Of a DNA stretch of 64,000 bases, positions 8,253 through 17,813 are shown in pieces. How positions within the stretch are numbered: position 1 is the stretch's first letter; each line of letters starts with the position of its first letter. This stretch comes from Paenibacillus sp. JQZ6Y-1 (GTDB lineage: Bacteria > Bacillota > Bacilli > Paenibacillales > Paenibacillaceae). The notes under the pieces were generated by a model. It did not search any database. It was not told the origin of the DNA and saw nothing but the letters and a program-made list of their open reading frames with translations. The stretch covers positions 1,116,001 through 1,180,000 of the forward strand of contig NZ_JBFDUZ010000001.1 of NCBI RefSeq assembly GCF_040719145.1. The letters run 5' to 3'. Position numbers and translations under genes: made by a program.

Positions 8253-8751
8253 TTCCGACAGTATCAAGCGTATCGCTGTGTATCCGGGCAGCTTTGATCC
8301 GGTTACGATGGGGCATTTGGATATTATTCACAGGGCATCTCTTCAGTTTGATACACTGGTTGTCGCTGTTCTGAACAATGTTAGCAAAAAGCCTTTGTTC
8401 ACCGTGGAAGAACGAGTGGAGCAGCTTAAACAAGTAACTGCGGATCTGCCTAATGTGGAGATTGACAGCTTCCGTGATCTACTGGCGAATTATATTCGTC
8501 AGCGCGATGCGCATACGATTGTACGCGGTATTCGTTCCGTGACCGATTTTGAATACGAATTGCAGATGGCATCGATCAACCGCGAATTGAACCCAGATGC
8601 GGACACGATCTTTATGATGACCAATCCACGCTATTCGTACCTTAGCTCCAGTATGGTGAAGGAGATTGCCCGCTTTAACGGTCCGGTCTCCGATTTTGTA
8701 CCGCCATTGATTGAACGTGAACTGCATACCAAATTTAATACACCGGAATAA
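8239..8751 (+). CDS. coaD: Phosphopantetheine adenylyltransferase
   Basis: A 170-residue nucleotidyltransferase that makes dephospho-CoA from 4'-phosphopantetheine and ATP, the penultimate step of CoA synthesis. It shows A-V-Y-P-G-S-F-D-P-V-T-M-G-H-L-D-I-I with the T/HxGH nucleotide-binding motif near residues 23-26, and the second motif L-S-S-S-M-V-K-E near the C-terminus. The start at 8239 (a tandem ATG follows at 8242) has AGGAGG 6 bases upstream inside rsmD, so the genes overlap by 14 bases and are probably translationally coupled. The 257 bases after it hold no gene. Confidence 0.95.
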   Translation: MMSNNSDSIKRIAVYPGSFDPVTMGHLDIIHRASLQFDTLVVAVLNNVSKKPLFTVEERVEQLKQVTADLPNVEIDSFRDLLANYIRQRDAHTIVRGIRSVTDFEYELQMASINRELNPDADTIFMMTNPRYSYLSSSMVKEIARFNGPVSDFVPPLIERELHTKFNTPE

Positions 8752-9008
8752 TCTCACGTATGTCGAAATAAAGTGATACCGTCGCATCCTTCCAACAGAG
8801 AGCAGCATAAGTGCAGTTGGAGCCAAAGTGGATTTACCGCTTTTGACATGGCATAATAAATGGGCAGAATGTTCATCGCAGCAATGAGTTCTGTCCATTA
8901 CATTAGAGCGCTTGCAGCATGCCTGGATAGAGAGAAAAGATCCGGTTGAGCGAAGATGTATGACAGCATACACTTCGTCAGGCAGCAGAGCCGAAGGAGA
9001 GAAACAGC

Positions 9009-10037
9009 ATGTCCGGCAGACCTTTGCCTTCCCCGTTTTCGTCTAAACGAATATGGGCTTATTTGATTTGTTTGCTTATTCTGGTGTATGTGCTTGTCTA
9101 TATGCCAACACCTTATGTAATCAATGCGCCGGGCAGCGCCAATGAACTGAAACCGATCGTCAGTGTATCGGATGGCGATGCTGATGAAAAGGGAACGTTT
9201 ATGCTAACGACCGTCTCGGTGAGCTATGCCAATATGGCAATGCTGATTGGCAGCATCTTTGACGCCGACGAGGAAATTGGACCCAAGCCCGCACAGAGCG
9301 ACCGCAAGGAGTACGCTGCCGAGCAGCTGTATTATATGAATAGTTCACAGTCTAATGCGATTGCCGCTGCCTATACCAAGGCGAATATCGCTTATAAAGT
9401 AGAACCACAGTATGTATTTGTCGTTAATGTACCGGAAGGCAATACATGGATTCACGCTGGCGACAAATTTGTTCAGGTAGACGGACAAACTATAGCTTCC
9501 TTTGAACAATTGGAAAAGGTGCTGAATAGCAAAAAGGCTGGGGATGTGGTCAAAACCGTCATTGACCGCGCAGGGACAACGATCAACCAAGATATCACCT
9601 TAACCCAATTCCAAAATGCAGACGGCAAAACACGCGTCGGCTTCGGTGTATCCATCGGCGAAGTGCAGAAGATCATTCCAGATGATCCGGCGCATGAAGT
9701 GAAATTTGCCAATACCAGCATCGGTGGTCCATCCGCTGGATTAATGTTTACTTTGGAAATCTATAATCAGCTTACCCCAGGCGATCTGACCAGAGGTTAC
9801 CGCGTGGCAGGTACCGGAACGATTGATGCCAAAGGTGAGGTAGGGATGATCGGCGGTGTGCAGCATAAAGTCGTTGCTGCTCAGGATAACGGTGCTACCA
9901 TTTTCCTTGTTCCGCAGGGCAATTATAACGATGCTAAAGCCCAACTGGATAAAATGCACTCGACCATGAAGCTCATTCCGGTTAATACACTGGATGATGC
10001 GCTGAAGGCATTGAGCGATTTGCCAGCGAAGTCTTGA
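9009..10037 (+). CDS. PDZ/Lon-type membrane-anchored serine protease (SepM/YlbL)
   Basis: A 342-residue protein. It has one N-terminal membrane anchor (about residues 15-33), a PDZ domain (about 135-205, W-I-H-A-G-D-K-F-V-Q-V-D-G) and a C-terminal Lon-like S16 domain with the catalytic dyad Ser242 (G-G-P-S-A-G) and Lys287 (Q-H-K-V-V-A). The protease domain therefore faces outside. In streptococci the homologue SepM trims a competence pheromone; in B. subtilis YlbL acts in DNA-damage checkpoint recovery by clearing YneA. Which applies here is not visible. ATG 9009 follows GAAGGAGAGAAACAGC. Confidence 0.88.
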   Translation: MSGRPLPSPFSSKRIWAYLICLLILVYVLVYMPTPYVINAPGSANELKPIVSVSDGDADEKGTFMLTTVSVSYANMAMLIGSIFDADEEIGPKPAQSDRKEYAAEQLYYMNSSQSNAIAAAYTKANIAYKVEPQYVFVVNVPEGNTWIHAGDKFVQVDGQTIASFEQLEKVLNSKKAGDVVKTVIDRAGTTINQDITLTQFQNADGKTRVGFGVSIGEVQKIIPDDPAHEVKFANTSIGGPSAGLMFTLEIYNQLTPGDLTRGYRVAGTGTIDAKGEVGMIGGVQHKVVAAQDNGATIFLVPQGNYNDAKAQLDKMHSTMKLIPVNTLDDALKALSDLPAKS

Positions 10038-10095
10038 TATAAGCGGAATCTTAATGGCTGGATCGCTATATATGATCAATGAAATCTTCATGCAA

Positions 10096-10143
10096 AAATA
10101 CTCGCTCCTTCATGGATTATCCGTGAAGGAGCGAGTATTTTTT
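10096..10143. terminator. Bidirectional terminator between converging genes
   Basis: A stem of about 17 bp (AAATACTCGCTCCTTCA paired with TGAAGGAGCGAGTATTT, arms near 10096-10112 and 10124-10140) with T and A tracts on both sides. It lies between the SepM-like gene and tmcAL, which converge here. Confidence 0.88.
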
Positions 10144-10262
10144 AATGGAATTTTAGTCGCGTCTAATAGCGCTGGATACATATACATATAATCGCTGCTA
10201 TATTCTCTACCAGGAACGTCTATCTTTATCCGACGTAGGGCATAGGATGATCGAATATACCT

Positions 10263-11483
10263 CTACATCCGAATCGGTGCATGATAATAATCCGAATACA
10301 TATCCTTCATCTGCTGATTCTGAAATCCAGCTGCCTGCATGACAGTGGCGCGAATATCTAACTCCATCTGTACATGCTGCATATCCACAGCACGCGTCAC
10401 AATTGGCAGAGAAGCCGTTTTCTTCATTCTTTTTAATAGCTCCTGCCCAGTGGGTGTAAAGCCGAGTACGCGCAAATAGGCGGGTCCCTGTGACAGCATG
10501 GACGTATGCAAGAGGTCTTGGCGATGTCCCAGTAGCAGATGCGCCAGTAAGCGCTGTAAGCGCGCATGGGTGTACCGCTTGGTTTTTAAACTGCTCACCA
10601 GTTGATGAACGGAGCTTTCTGGCAAGGAAGGAAGCAGCTTTTTCAGTCGATATTCAATCCCTTCCTTCATATCGTAGTACTGTGCCAGATCGGTAGGCGT
10701 AGATGTTGCCAGAATATGCAGCAACGGCATCCATAACTGATTAATATGTACAGGTCCACGTCCAGCCTTACGTTCGCGCTGAATAATGTCCATCACGGCT
10801 GGCGGCACATACTGCGCAATCGCTTCGGGATCATTTTGCAGCATGTTACGGATGGCGGTAGCGCTGGCAATGCGGTCATGCGATGGCTGTGTATCGTGAT
10901 ACCCGGATTGCTCGCGCTGAATGGTGAAAGGAACAATATCGCTTTGCAGCCGCCGCAACGCAATCATATATTGCAATCCAAGCGTATTGTTCGGCTGACC
11001 GAGTAGGGCAACACTTTCCGGTGAGAGTATACCGGATAAGGTCGCTGCACGTCCAAGCGCAGCGGGATAACTCATGCCTTGATCAAGATGCTGTCGGATT
11101 AACTGCTGTATCGGAGGGGACTCATCGGTCAACAGATCGACAAGCGGACGTAATGCTTCCAATGAGCCGGATTCACTGCCGAATACCAAACTGTCTGTCA
11201 CACCTGTAGCCTGCAGCACCGCTACCGCACCGTAAGCAAACCACTCCGCAGGCTGCACCGCATAAGCGGATGGCAGCTCCAGCACTAGATCGCAGCCGGA
11301 CGAGAGCGCCATCTCTGCACGCGCCCATTTGCTAAATATGGCAGGCTCACCGCGCTGGGTGAAGCCACCGCTCATGACCGCGATAATAGCGTCACAGCCG
11401 CTGATTTGCCGCGTGCGTTCTAGGTGTAACTGATGACCGTAATGCAGTGGATTGTATTCCACAATCACGCCGGTAACTTTCAT
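10263..11483 (-). CDS. tmcAL: tRNA(Met) cytidine acetate ligase TmcAL (YlbM)
   Basis: A 406-residue HIGH-type nucleotidyltransferase. The start G-V-I-V-E-Y-N-P-L-H-Y-G-H (ATP-binding, residues 5-17) and M-S-G-G-F-T-Q-R-G-E-P-A-I (about 37-49) are diagnostic. The B. subtilis enzyme activates acetate with ATP and forms N4-acetylcytidine at the wobble base of elongator tRNA-Met. ATG 11483 follows AAGGAGA at 9 bases. In B. subtilis ylbM lies between ylbL and ylbN; here the gene is in the same place but on the opposite strand, converging on the protease gene and divergent from yceD. Confidence 0.9.
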   Translation of the reverse strand: MKVTGVIVEYNPLHYGHQLHLERTRQISGCDAIIAVMSGGFTQRGEPAIFSKWARAEMALSSGCDLVLELPSAYAVQPAEWFAYGAVAVLQATGVTDSLVFGSESGSLEALRPLVDLLTDESPPIQQLIRQHLDQGMSYPAALGRAATLSGILSPESVALLGQPNNTLGLQYMIALRRLQSDIVPFTIQREQSGYHDTQPSHDRIASATAIRNMLQNDPEAIAQYVPPAVMDIIQRERKAGRGPVHINQLWMPLLHILATSTPTDLAQYYDMKEGIEYRLKKLLPSLPESSVHQLVSSLKTKRYTHARLQRLLAHLLLGHRQDLLHTSMLSQGPAYLRVLGFTPTGQELLKRMKKTASLPIVTRAVDMQHVQMELDIRATVMQAAGFQNQQMKDMYSDYYHAPIRM

Positions 11484-11756
11484 AAGGGACAATCTCCTTT
11501 TCGTGCCAGATATATGGTAAAATAAAAGGTATGTGCACAAGGGCAATCATGTAGAATACAGAATTCGATCTGCTCGTCGCTCTATTATAACGCATGATCC
11601 TTTGCAAGGGTGGTTTGCCCCCTTTTGGACGGGAACGTACCGACCGGTTTTGCCCTGCTCTTTTTGACCCCAAATGCGAAAAAAGCTAGAAAAACCGCCA
11701 GCCCGCGCCAGTAAAGGGAAATACCCTGACAGGCACAAAAATATCTAAAACTTTGA

Positions 11757-11786
11757 TTGACAAAAACAACAATTCGTCGGTATAAT
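11757..11786 (+). promoter_or_regulatory. SigA-type promoter of yceD-rpmF
   Basis: TTGACA at 11757-11762 and TATAAT at 11781-11786, both perfect matches, with 18 bases between them. It lies 28 bases before the yceD start. The rest of the stretch 11484-11756 shows nothing else clear. Confidence 0.85.
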
Positions 11787-11813
11787 AATTTTTGTTTGTT
11801 TGGAGTGATGTAT

Positions 11814-12320
11814 ATGCAATTCCAATTTCGAAAAATGGCGCAAAGCGATCAGCCGATAGAGTTTCACGAGACGCTTGATACCGGATTCCTAAAATCCGAT
11901 CGTAATGACATTCTTTCTACGGAGCCGATGCAGGTTGACTTGCACGGTAAGTACAGAGTGGATCAGGTTGTCGAAGTGAACGCAACGTTGAAGCTTGACC
12001 TGCAGGTGGCATGTGCCCGATGCTTAACTCCCGTTCATCTGAATCGAGCATTCAGCATTCATGAGGAGTTTCGGCACGGTGAAGAACCGGAGAACGTAGC
12101 GGAAGAAGACGATACTGTGTTCGTGAATAGCGACACTGTTGACCTTCGACCTTATCTGGAAGAAGCTGCTTTAGTGGATTTGCCGGCAGTGGTTCTGTGC
12201 AAGGACGATTGCAAAGGACTTTGCCCGACATGTGGAGTCAACCTGAACGAACAGGATTGTGATTGCGATAACCGGCCGATTGATCCTCGGCTGGCAGGGC
12301 TCAAAGATTTATTCAAATGA
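11814..12320 (+). CDS. yceD: DUF177/YceD family protein
   Basis: A 168-residue protein. Bacterial YceD proteins are needed for normal 23S rRNA or large-subunit accumulation and are nearly always encoded directly before rpmF, as here. It has a conserved cysteine C-A-R-C-L-T-P-V near residue 66 and a C-terminal cluster (C-K-D-D-C-K-G-L-C-P-T-C-G) that looks like a metal-binding knuckle, then the ending R-L-A-G-L-K-D-L. Start choice: GGAG at 11802-11805 favours ATG 11814 over ATG 11808. A perfect SigA promoter lies just upstream. Confidence 0.88.
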   Translation: MQFQFRKMAQSDQPIEFHETLDTGFLKSDRNDILSTEPMQVDLHGKYRVDQVVEVNATLKLDLQVACARCLTPVHLNRAFSIHEEFRHGEEPENVAEEDDTVFVNSDTVDLRPYLEEAALVDLPAVVLCKDDCKGLCPTCGVNLNEQDCDCDNRPIDPRLAGLKDLFK

Positions 12321-12386
12321 TTTGATAACCCTGATTCAAACCAGGGTGTTAAATGGCACTCAACTAGATGAAGGAGGTGTTTAACG

Positions 12387-12560
12387 ATGGCAGTACCTCA
12401 ACGGAGAACTTCCAAAACACGTCGTGACAAACGTCGTACACACTTTAAGCTGGCAGTACCAGGTATGGTAAAATGCGAAAACTGTGGCGAACTCAAATTG
12501 TCCCACCGCGTATGTAAAGTATGCGGAACGTACAAACAAAGAGAAATCGTACAACAGTAA
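12387..12560 (+). CDS. rpmF: 50S ribosomal protein L32
   Basis: A 57-residue basic protein starting [17 protein letters not shown], the invariant L32 start. It carries the four-cysteine zinc knuckle C-E-N-C (30-33) and C-K-V-C (43-46), so this is the zinc-binding form of L32. AAGGAGGTG precedes the ATG. It follows yceD by 66 bases and is terminated at 12574-12608. Confidence 0.97.
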   Translation: MAVPQRRTSKTRRDKRRTHFKLAVPGMVKCENCGELKLSHRVCKVCGTYKQREIVQQ

Positions 12561-12573
12561 TCGTTGTAAAAGG

Positions 12574-12608
12574 CAGCGCCTCGTCGCTTGATGAGGCGCT
12601 GTTTTTTT
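12574..12608 (+). terminator. Terminator after rpmF
   Basis: CAGCGCCTC at 12574-12582 pairs with GAGGCGCTG at 12593-12601 and runs into seven T. The following 12609-12776 holds no gene. Confidence 0.9.
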
Positions 12609-12788
12609 ATGGATTTTGAAGGAGAACCAGATGTAATCCACAGATCATATAAGCTCTGTGTATGCACTATACGATCTCCATAGGAAGAATGGGCACGAAG
12701 CCCGCCATATCGCCATCTGACACCAAAATTACATAATAAGGCGGCACTGCCCCTTTTCTTTTACGAAAATATGCTTTATACTACATTC

Positions 12789-12805
12789 TTAGTACCAGGT
12801 TCTAA
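12789..12805. promoter_or_regulatory. FapR operator
   Basis: TTAGTACCAGGTTCTAA closely matches the known FapR palindrome (TTAGTACC-N-GGTMCTAA type), with one unpaired position. It starts 6 bases after a possible -10 TATACT at 12777-12782, so bound FapR would block transcription start. The fapR gene begins 165 bases downstream. Malonyl-CoA releases FapR in characterised Bacilli. Confidence 0.82.
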
Positions 12806-12970
12806 AACTAACAATCAATTGTAATGTGCGGTTTGTCCGGGGCAGCAGCCTACCGCTGTTTGCATACCGGCGCTTTTATGCGCACAATGATATAGAGCAG
12901 ATAGATGCCTGAACAATAGTACGGACGTCCGTATGTCGGACAACACCAACATGAAAGTGGGGGGAGGCTT

Positions 12971-13582
12971 GTGACCATCGAACGATTGCCTAAGCGGCAG
13001 CGACAGCAGCAGCTTGTGAAGATGATAGAGGATAACCCGTTTGTAACCGATCAGGAATTGACCCGTCAGCTGAAAGTCAGTATTCAGACGATTCGTCTGG
13101 ACCGAATGGAGCTGGGCATTCCTGAGTTGCGTGAGCGAATGAAGCTGATGGCTGAGCGATCCTACGATCAGGTCCGATCCCTGCCGCTGGATGAAGTTAT
13201 CGGTGAGATTGTCGATTTGCAGCTGGATCGAAGCGGGATTTCTATCTTTGAGATTCGGGATGAGCATGTATTTTCACGCAATCATATCGCACGGGGGCAT
13301 CATATTTTTGCCCAAGCCAATTCGCTCGCGGTCGCTGTGATCAACGATGCGATTGCACTGACGGCTTCGGCGGATCTGCGATTCGTACGCCCCGTTAATT
13401 TGGGTGAGAAATGTATTGCCAAAGCCTATGTGCAGTCCAATCCGGCGCGCAAGGGCAAAGCCAGAGTGGAAGTGCTGACCTATGTTGGCGAAGAAATGGT
13501 ATTTCAAGGCAACTTTGTGATTTACCGATCAGACGGGGGAGAACACGATGAAGGAGGACTTGATCATGCGAATCGCGATTGA
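12971..13582 (+). CDS. fapR: Fatty acid and phospholipid repressor FapR
   Basis: A 203-residue regulator. The N-terminal helix-turn-helix ([20 protein letters not shown], about residues 23-43) is followed by a linker helix and a hotdog-fold domain (about 60-190) that binds malonyl-CoA. The fold ends with [11 protein letters not shown]. FapR represses fatty-acid and phospholipid genes and is released by malonyl-CoA. The start is GTG 12971 after GGGGGAGG. A matching operator at 12789-12805 indicates autoregulation of the whole cluster. It overlaps plsX by 17 bases. Confidence 0.93.
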   Translation: MTIERLPKRQRQQQLVKMIEDNPFVTDQELTRQLKVSIQTIRLDRMELGIPELRERMKLMAERSYDQVRSLPLDEVIGEIVDLQLDRSGISIFEIRDEHVFSRNHIARGHHIFAQANSLAVAVINDAIALTASADLRFVRPVNLGEKCIAKAYVQSNPARKGKARVEVLTYVGEEMVFQGNFVIYRSDGGEHDEGGLDHANRD

Positions 13583-14549
13583 CGCGATGGGGGGAGATCA
13601 TGCTCCAGACAGCAATGTCTTAGGCGGATTGGAAGCGGCCAGAGAATGGAAGGACGCAGAGATCATTCTCGTAGGGGACGAGGAACGGATGAAGGCGTTG
13701 CTGCCGGAGATTCCGTCCAACCTGAAGCTGGTACATGCTTCTGAAGTGATCGAACCGGACGATGAGCCGGTCAAATCGGTACGACGCAAAAAGGATGCTT
13801 CCATGGTGGTTGCTGGTCGTATGGTCAAGGACGGATTGGCGGACGCGATGATCTCGGCAGGCAATACAGGCGCGCTGATGACAACTGGTCTGCTGGTCGT
13901 TGGACGCATCAAGGGGATTGAACGTCCAGCGCTTGCACCGATCATTCCAACGATTGATGGCAAAGGCGTGCTGGCGCTTGATTTGGGTGCCAATATGGAC
14001 GCGAAGCCGGAACATCTGGCACAATATGCACTGATGGGTAGTATTTACCGCGAGAAGGTACAGGGAGTGTCCAACCCGCGCGTAGGTCTGCTGAATGTCG
14101 GCACCGAAGCCAAGAAGGGCAATGAACTGGTCAAAGAAGCATTTCCGCTGCTGGAAGCACAGCCGATTCACTTTGTCGGCAATGTGGAATCGCGGGATGT
14201 GCTCAATGGCGTTTGCGATGTGCTCGTCTGTGACGGCTTTGCCGGCAACATTTTGCTAAAGGCGATGGAAGGAACGGCAAGCACGATCTTTTCCTTGCTC
14301 AAGCAGCAATTTTCCAAGTCATTAAAAACCAAGCTGGCGGCAGCACTGGTTATGCCAGAACTGCGCGGCTTGCGTGATTCATTTGATTATAAAGAGCATG
14401 GCGGTGCACCGCTGCTCGGTCTGAACGGATTGGTGCTCAAAGGGCACGGCTCCTCCGATGCGAGTGCGATCAAGCACGCTGTACGCCAAGCGCGTATCGC
14501 TATCAGCAACAATCTGGTGTCCAGTATTTCGCAGGAAGTAACGGAATAA
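13566..14549 (+). CDS. plsX: Phosphate acyltransferase PlsX
   Basis: A 327-residue enzyme converting acyl-ACP and phosphate to acyl-phosphate, the first committed step that feeds phosphatidic acid synthesis at the membrane. The start [14 protein letters not shown] is invariant in the family, which decides for ATG 13566 (AAGGAGG, 8 bases) rather than the in-frame ATG 13548. Further motifs are S-A-G-N-T-G-A-L-M and L-G-A-N-M-D. Second gene of the FapR cluster, overlapping fapR. Confidence 0.95.
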   Translation: MRIAIDAMGGDHAPDSNVLGGLEAAREWKDAEIILVGDEERMKALLPEIPSNLKLVHASEVIEPDDEPVKSVRRKKDASMVVAGRMVKDGLADAMISAGNTGALMTTGLLVVGRIKGIERPALAPIIPTIDGKGVLALDLGANMDAKPEHLAQYALMGSIYREKVQGVSNPRVGLLNVGTEAKKGNELVKEAFPLLEAQPIHFVGNVESRDVLNGVCDVLVCDGFAGNILLKAMEGTASTIFSLLKQQFSKSLKTKLAAALVMPELRGLRDSFDYKEHGGAPLLGLNGLVLKGHGSSDASAIKHAVRQARIAISNNLVSSISQEVTE

Positions 14550-14616
14550 TCTGTATCATCTTTTATCCTTACCGGTCTGATAAGGAAATTCGTATCGATA
14601 GAAAAGAGTGACAACG

Positions 14617-15603
14617 ATGAGTGTTTTGCCAATCGGAATTATCGGCACAGGGAAATATGTGCCTGAAAAAATATTGAGCAATGCCGACCTAGAAAAAATG
14701 GTCGACACAAACGATGAATGGATCGTCAGCCGTACAGGTATCCGCGAGCGTCATATCGCTGCGCCGGATCAGGCGACATCCGATCTGGCGTACGAAGCGG
14801 CAATCAAAGCGATTGAAACCGCAGGTATGATTGCTGCTGACCTCGATCTGATCGTCGTAGCAACTATTACACCGGATATGTCTTTCCCATCCACCGCTTG
14901 CATTTTGCAGGACAAGCTGGGCGCTAAAAAAGCGGCAGCCTTCGATTTGTCCGCAGCTTGCTCTGGTTTTGTATACGCACTGGGCGCGGCAACAAGCATG
15001 CTGCAAATGGGCATGTACAAAAACGCATTGGTTATCGGTGCCGATACACTGTCCCGTATTACGGACTATACAGATCGTAACACTTGCGTACTGTTTGGCG
15101 ATGGCGCTGGTGCTGTAGTTATCGGTGAAGTAGGCGAAGGTCGCGGATTCAAGGCGTTTGATCTGGGCGCAGAAGGCGCTGGCGGCGAGCTGTTGAAACT
15201 GCCTGCGGGCGGTTCCAGAACACCGGCTTCTGCCGACACACTGGAAGCCAAACAGCACTTTATCCAAATGAGTGGTCGTGAAGTATTCAAATTCGCGGTC
15301 AAAGTAATGAACAAGGCAACAGAGGATGTGCTGAACAAAGCAGGCATTTCTAAAGACGATATTGACCTGTTCATTCCGCATCAGGCGAATGTGCGTATTA
15401 TCAACTCGGCAATGGAACGTTTGAATTTGACCGAAGACCGCGTTATGATCAATGTGCAAAAGTATGCCAACACATCCGCAGCTTCGATTCCGCTCGCTCT
15501 TGTGGAAGCGGTAGAAGAAGGTCGGATCAAAGAAGGCGACAAAGTCGTTATGGTTGGTTTCGGCGGCGGTCTGACATGGGGCGCATCCGTTATCATCTGG
15601 TAA
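14617..15603 (+). CDS. fabH: Beta-ketoacyl-ACP synthase III (FabH)
   Basis: A 328-residue condensing enzyme that starts fatty-acid chains from acyl-CoA (branched primers in Bacilli) and malonyl-ACP. Cys115 lies in S-A-A-C-S-G-F, the catalytic His in I-P-H-Q-A-N-V-R-I (about 246-254) and the Asn in A-N-T-S-A-A-S-I-P; the end G-F-G-G-G-L-T-W-G is typical. I chose ATG 14617 rather than the in-frame GTG 14608 from the GAG-containing site at 14602-14607. In B. subtilis fabH is elsewhere; its place between plsX and fabD is the arrangement seen in many other Firmicutes. Confidence 0.95.
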   Translation: MSVLPIGIIGTGKYVPEKILSNADLEKMVDTNDEWIVSRTGIRERHIAAPDQATSDLAYEAAIKAIETAGMIAADLDLIVVATITPDMSFPSTACILQDKLGAKKAAAFDLSAACSGFVYALGAATSMLQMGMYKNALVIGADTLSRITDYTDRNTCVLFGDGAGAVVIGEVGEGRGFKAFDLGAEGAGGELLKLPAGGSRTPASADTLEAKQHFIQMSGREVFKFAVKVMNKATEDVLNKAGISKDDIDLFIPHQANVRIINSAMERLNLTEDRVMINVQKYANTSAASIPLALVEAVEEGRIKEGDKVVMVGFGGGLTWGASVIIW

Positions 15604-15636
15604 TGACGGCAACTGCAATTCAGGAGGGTATTCCGA

Positions 15637-16563
15637 ATGGGTAAAATAGCATTTGTATTCCCTGGACAGGGGGCGCAAAAAGCGGGGATGGCAAAAGACG
15701 TATACGACGCATCCCCAGCAGCAGCGCAATATTTTAATAAAGCGGACGATGTGCTGGGCTTTGCGATCAGCAAGCTGGCATTTGAAGGTCCAGAAGACGA
15801 ACTGAAACAAACAGCCAATACACAGCCCGCACTGCTGACCGCAAGCATCACACTGCTGGAAGCGCTGAAAGAGCGCAATATCCAGCCGGATTATGTAGCT
15901 GGTCACAGTCTTGGTGAGTATAGCGCATTGGTGGCTGCTGGCGCACTTTCATTTGAAGATGCCGTGGCTGTTGTGCGTGCGCGTGGACAGTTTATGGAGC
16001 AAGCTGTTCCTGCTGGTCAAGGTGCCATGGCGGCTGTACTTGGTGCAGAACGCGAAGCATTGGCGCAGCTGTGCGCATCCGTTACAGCGGATGGTCACGC
16101 GGTAGAATTGGCAAACGTCAACTGCCCTGGACAGATCGTTGTTTCCGGTACACAGGCTGGCGTCGAAGCTGTATCTGCACGCGTCAAAGAAATCGGTGGC
16201 AAACGTGCGATTGCTCTGGAAGTGAGCGGGCCGTTCCACTCTTCGCTGATGGAACCTGCGGCTCAGCGTCTTGCCGAGCGTCTGCAGGATGTTACATTCC
16301 ATGATGCAGCGGTTCCGGTTGTTGCCAATGTGAATGCAGAGGCAGTAACTAGCGGTGACCAGATTGGCGAGCTGCTGGTGAAACAGGTATACTCTCCTGT
16401 ATTATGGGAAGATAGCGTACGCTACATGATCGAACAGGGAGTCGATACGTTTATCGAGATTGGCCCTGGCAACGTTCTGACCGGTCTGATCAAAAAGATC
16501 GACAAAAACGTTCGTCTGTTCAATATCAACAGCCTCGAAAGTTTGGAAGCACTGGAAGTATAA
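15637..16563 (+). CDS. fabD: Malonyl-CoA:ACP transacylase FabD
   Basis: A 308-residue enzyme loading malonate from CoA onto ACP. The oxyanion glutamine is in F-P-G-Q-G-A-Q (8-14), nucleophile Ser91 in G-H-S-L-G-E-Y-S-A, and catalytic His201 in S-G-P-F-H-S. Length is normal. AGGAGG precedes ATG 15637. It lies 33 bases after fabH in the FapR cluster. Confidence 0.96.
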   Translation: MGKIAFVFPGQGAQKAGMAKDVYDASPAAAQYFNKADDVLGFAISKLAFEGPEDELKQTANTQPALLTASITLLEALKERNIQPDYVAGHSLGEYSALVAAGALSFEDAVAVVRARGQFMEQAVPAGQGAMAAVLGAEREALAQLCASVTADGHAVELANVNCPGQIVVSGTQAGVEAVSARVKEIGGKRAIALEVSGPFHSSLMEPAAQRLAERLQDVTFHDAAVPVVANVNAEAVTSGDQIGELLVKQVYSPVLWEDSVRYMIEQGVDTFIEIGPGNVLTGLIKKIDKNVRLFNINSLESLEALEV

Positions 16564-16629
16564 ATGACTGTTCATGTTTGGCAACAGCCATACGTGCAAT
16601 GAACTTCGCGAAAAGGAGGTGCGTATGAT

Positions 16630-17379
16630 ATGAGTAAACCGTTAGAGGGGCAAGTTGCCCTCGTAACAGGCGCTTCACGCGGCATCGGTCGCAGCATCGC
16701 GCTGGCATTGGCATCCGCCGGAGCCGACGTTGCTGTCAACTATGCAGGGAGTGAAGCAGCCGCCCAGGAAACCGTCAAGCAAATTGAGGAACTGGGCGTC
16801 AAATCGATTGCGATCAAAGCAAACGTAGGGATCGTTTCCGAAGCGGACAACCTGGTTAAACAGGTAAGTGAAGCGTTCGGTAAGATCGATATTCTGATCA
16901 ATAACGCTGGCATTACGCGTGACAATCTGATCATGCGGATGAAAGAGGAAGAGTTTGATCAGGTGATCGAAACGAATCTGAAAGGCGTGTTCAACTGTCT
17001 CAAAGCGGTAACGCGTCCGATGATGAAGCAGCGCTATGGTCGCATCGTCAACATCTCGTCCGTAGTCGGCGTGCTCGGTAATCCGGGTCAAGCCAACTAT
17101 GTAGCTGCCAAAGCAGGCGTGATCGGTCTGACAAAGGCATCGGCACAGGAGCTGGCTTCGCGCGGCATCACTGTCAACTGTGTAGCACCAGGATTTATCG
17201 CTACCGATATGACAGATGAACTGAACGAAGAGCAGCGTGGCCGCATTCTAGGTCAGATTCCGCTTGCCCGCTTGGGTAATCCAGATGAAGTAGCGCAAGT
17301 GGTATCGTTCTTGGTATCGCCAGCCGCGTCTTACATGACGGGTCAAACTTTGCATGTCGATGGCGGCATGTACATGTAA
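16630..17379 (+). CDS. fabG: 3-oxoacyl-ACP reductase FabG
   Basis: A 249-residue short-chain dehydrogenase that reduces 3-oxoacyl-ACP with NADPH. It shows the cofactor motif T-G-A-S-R-G-I-G (13-20), N-N-A-G (91-94), catalytic Ser144, Tyr157 and Lys161 (Y-V-A-A-K), and the C-terminal [19 protein letters not shown] lies upstream of ATG 16630; the ATG at 16625 runs straight into a stop. Part of the FapR cluster. Confidence 0.96.
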   Translation: MSKPLEGQVALVTGASRGIGRSIALALASAGADVAVNYAGSEAAAQETVKQIEELGVKSIAIKANVGIVSEADNLVKQVSEAFGKIDILINNAGITRDNLIMRMKEEEFDQVIETNLKGVFNCLKAVTRPMMKQRYGRIVNISSVVGVLGNPGQANYVAAKAGVIGLTKASAQELASRGITVNCVAPGFIATDMTDELNEEQRGRILGQIPLARLGNPDEVAQVVSFLVSPAASYMTGQTLHVDGGMYM

Positions 17380-17460
17380 GATTCAGGATATGCTTACAGA
17401 TGCCTGTATGGATTTTTAAGTATAATTTCCGTATAATACTTGGAAGAGGAGGTGAACCGG

Positions 17461-17694
17461 ATGTCCGATGTTTTGGAACGTGTAAAACGCATCGTCATTG
17501 ACCGCTTAGGTGCTGACGAAGCTGATATTAAATTGGAGTCTTCTTTCAAAGATGACCTTGGCGCAGATTCCCTTGATGTAGTGGAACTCGTTATGGAACT
17601 TGAAGAAGAATTTGATCTTGAAATTTCTGATGAAGACGCGGAGAAAATTACGACCGTAGGTGAAGTTGTGAACTACATACAATCTCATACCTAA
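17461..17694 (+). CDS. acpP: Acyl carrier protein
   Basis: A 77-residue, strongly acidic helical protein. Ser37 in G-A-D-S-L-D is the 4'-phosphopantetheine attachment site. It carries the growing acyl chain for all Fab enzymes encoded around it and for PlsX. AGAGGAGGTG gives ATG 17461; the in-frame TTG at 17440 overlaps a TATAAT (17432-17437), which with a second TATAAT at 17421 suggests an extra internal promoter, though no good -35 is visible. Confidence 0.97.
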   Translation: MSDVLERVKRIVIDRLGADEADIKLESSFKDDLGADSLDVVELVMELEEEFDLEISDEDAEKITTVGEVVNYIQSHT

Positions 17695-17701
17695 GGCTCA
17701 A

Positions 17702-17742
17702 AAGTCCCGTTACCTGCAAATTGATTTTGTGGGTCGGGACTT
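17702..17742 (+). terminator. Possible weak terminator or processing hairpin after acpP
   Basis: AAGTCCCG at 17702-17709 pairs with CGGGACTT at 17735-17742, but the downstream tract (CTCCTCATTC) is not a clean T run. It may only partly stop transcription, giving more acpP than fabF message. Confidence 0.45.
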
Positions 17743-17813
17743 CTCCTCATTCATGGCGTCTCTTGGATTTGAATACAAAATATACACATGCAGTCGATAT
17801 GAGGTGAATGTGT

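Noticed and set aside
14689-15906. Long minus-strand open frame (about 400 codons) opposite fabH and fabD
   Set aside because: Composition is Cys/His/Arg-rich with no domain, no ribosome site and complete overlap with two certain genes; it is a frame shadow of G/C-biased third positions.
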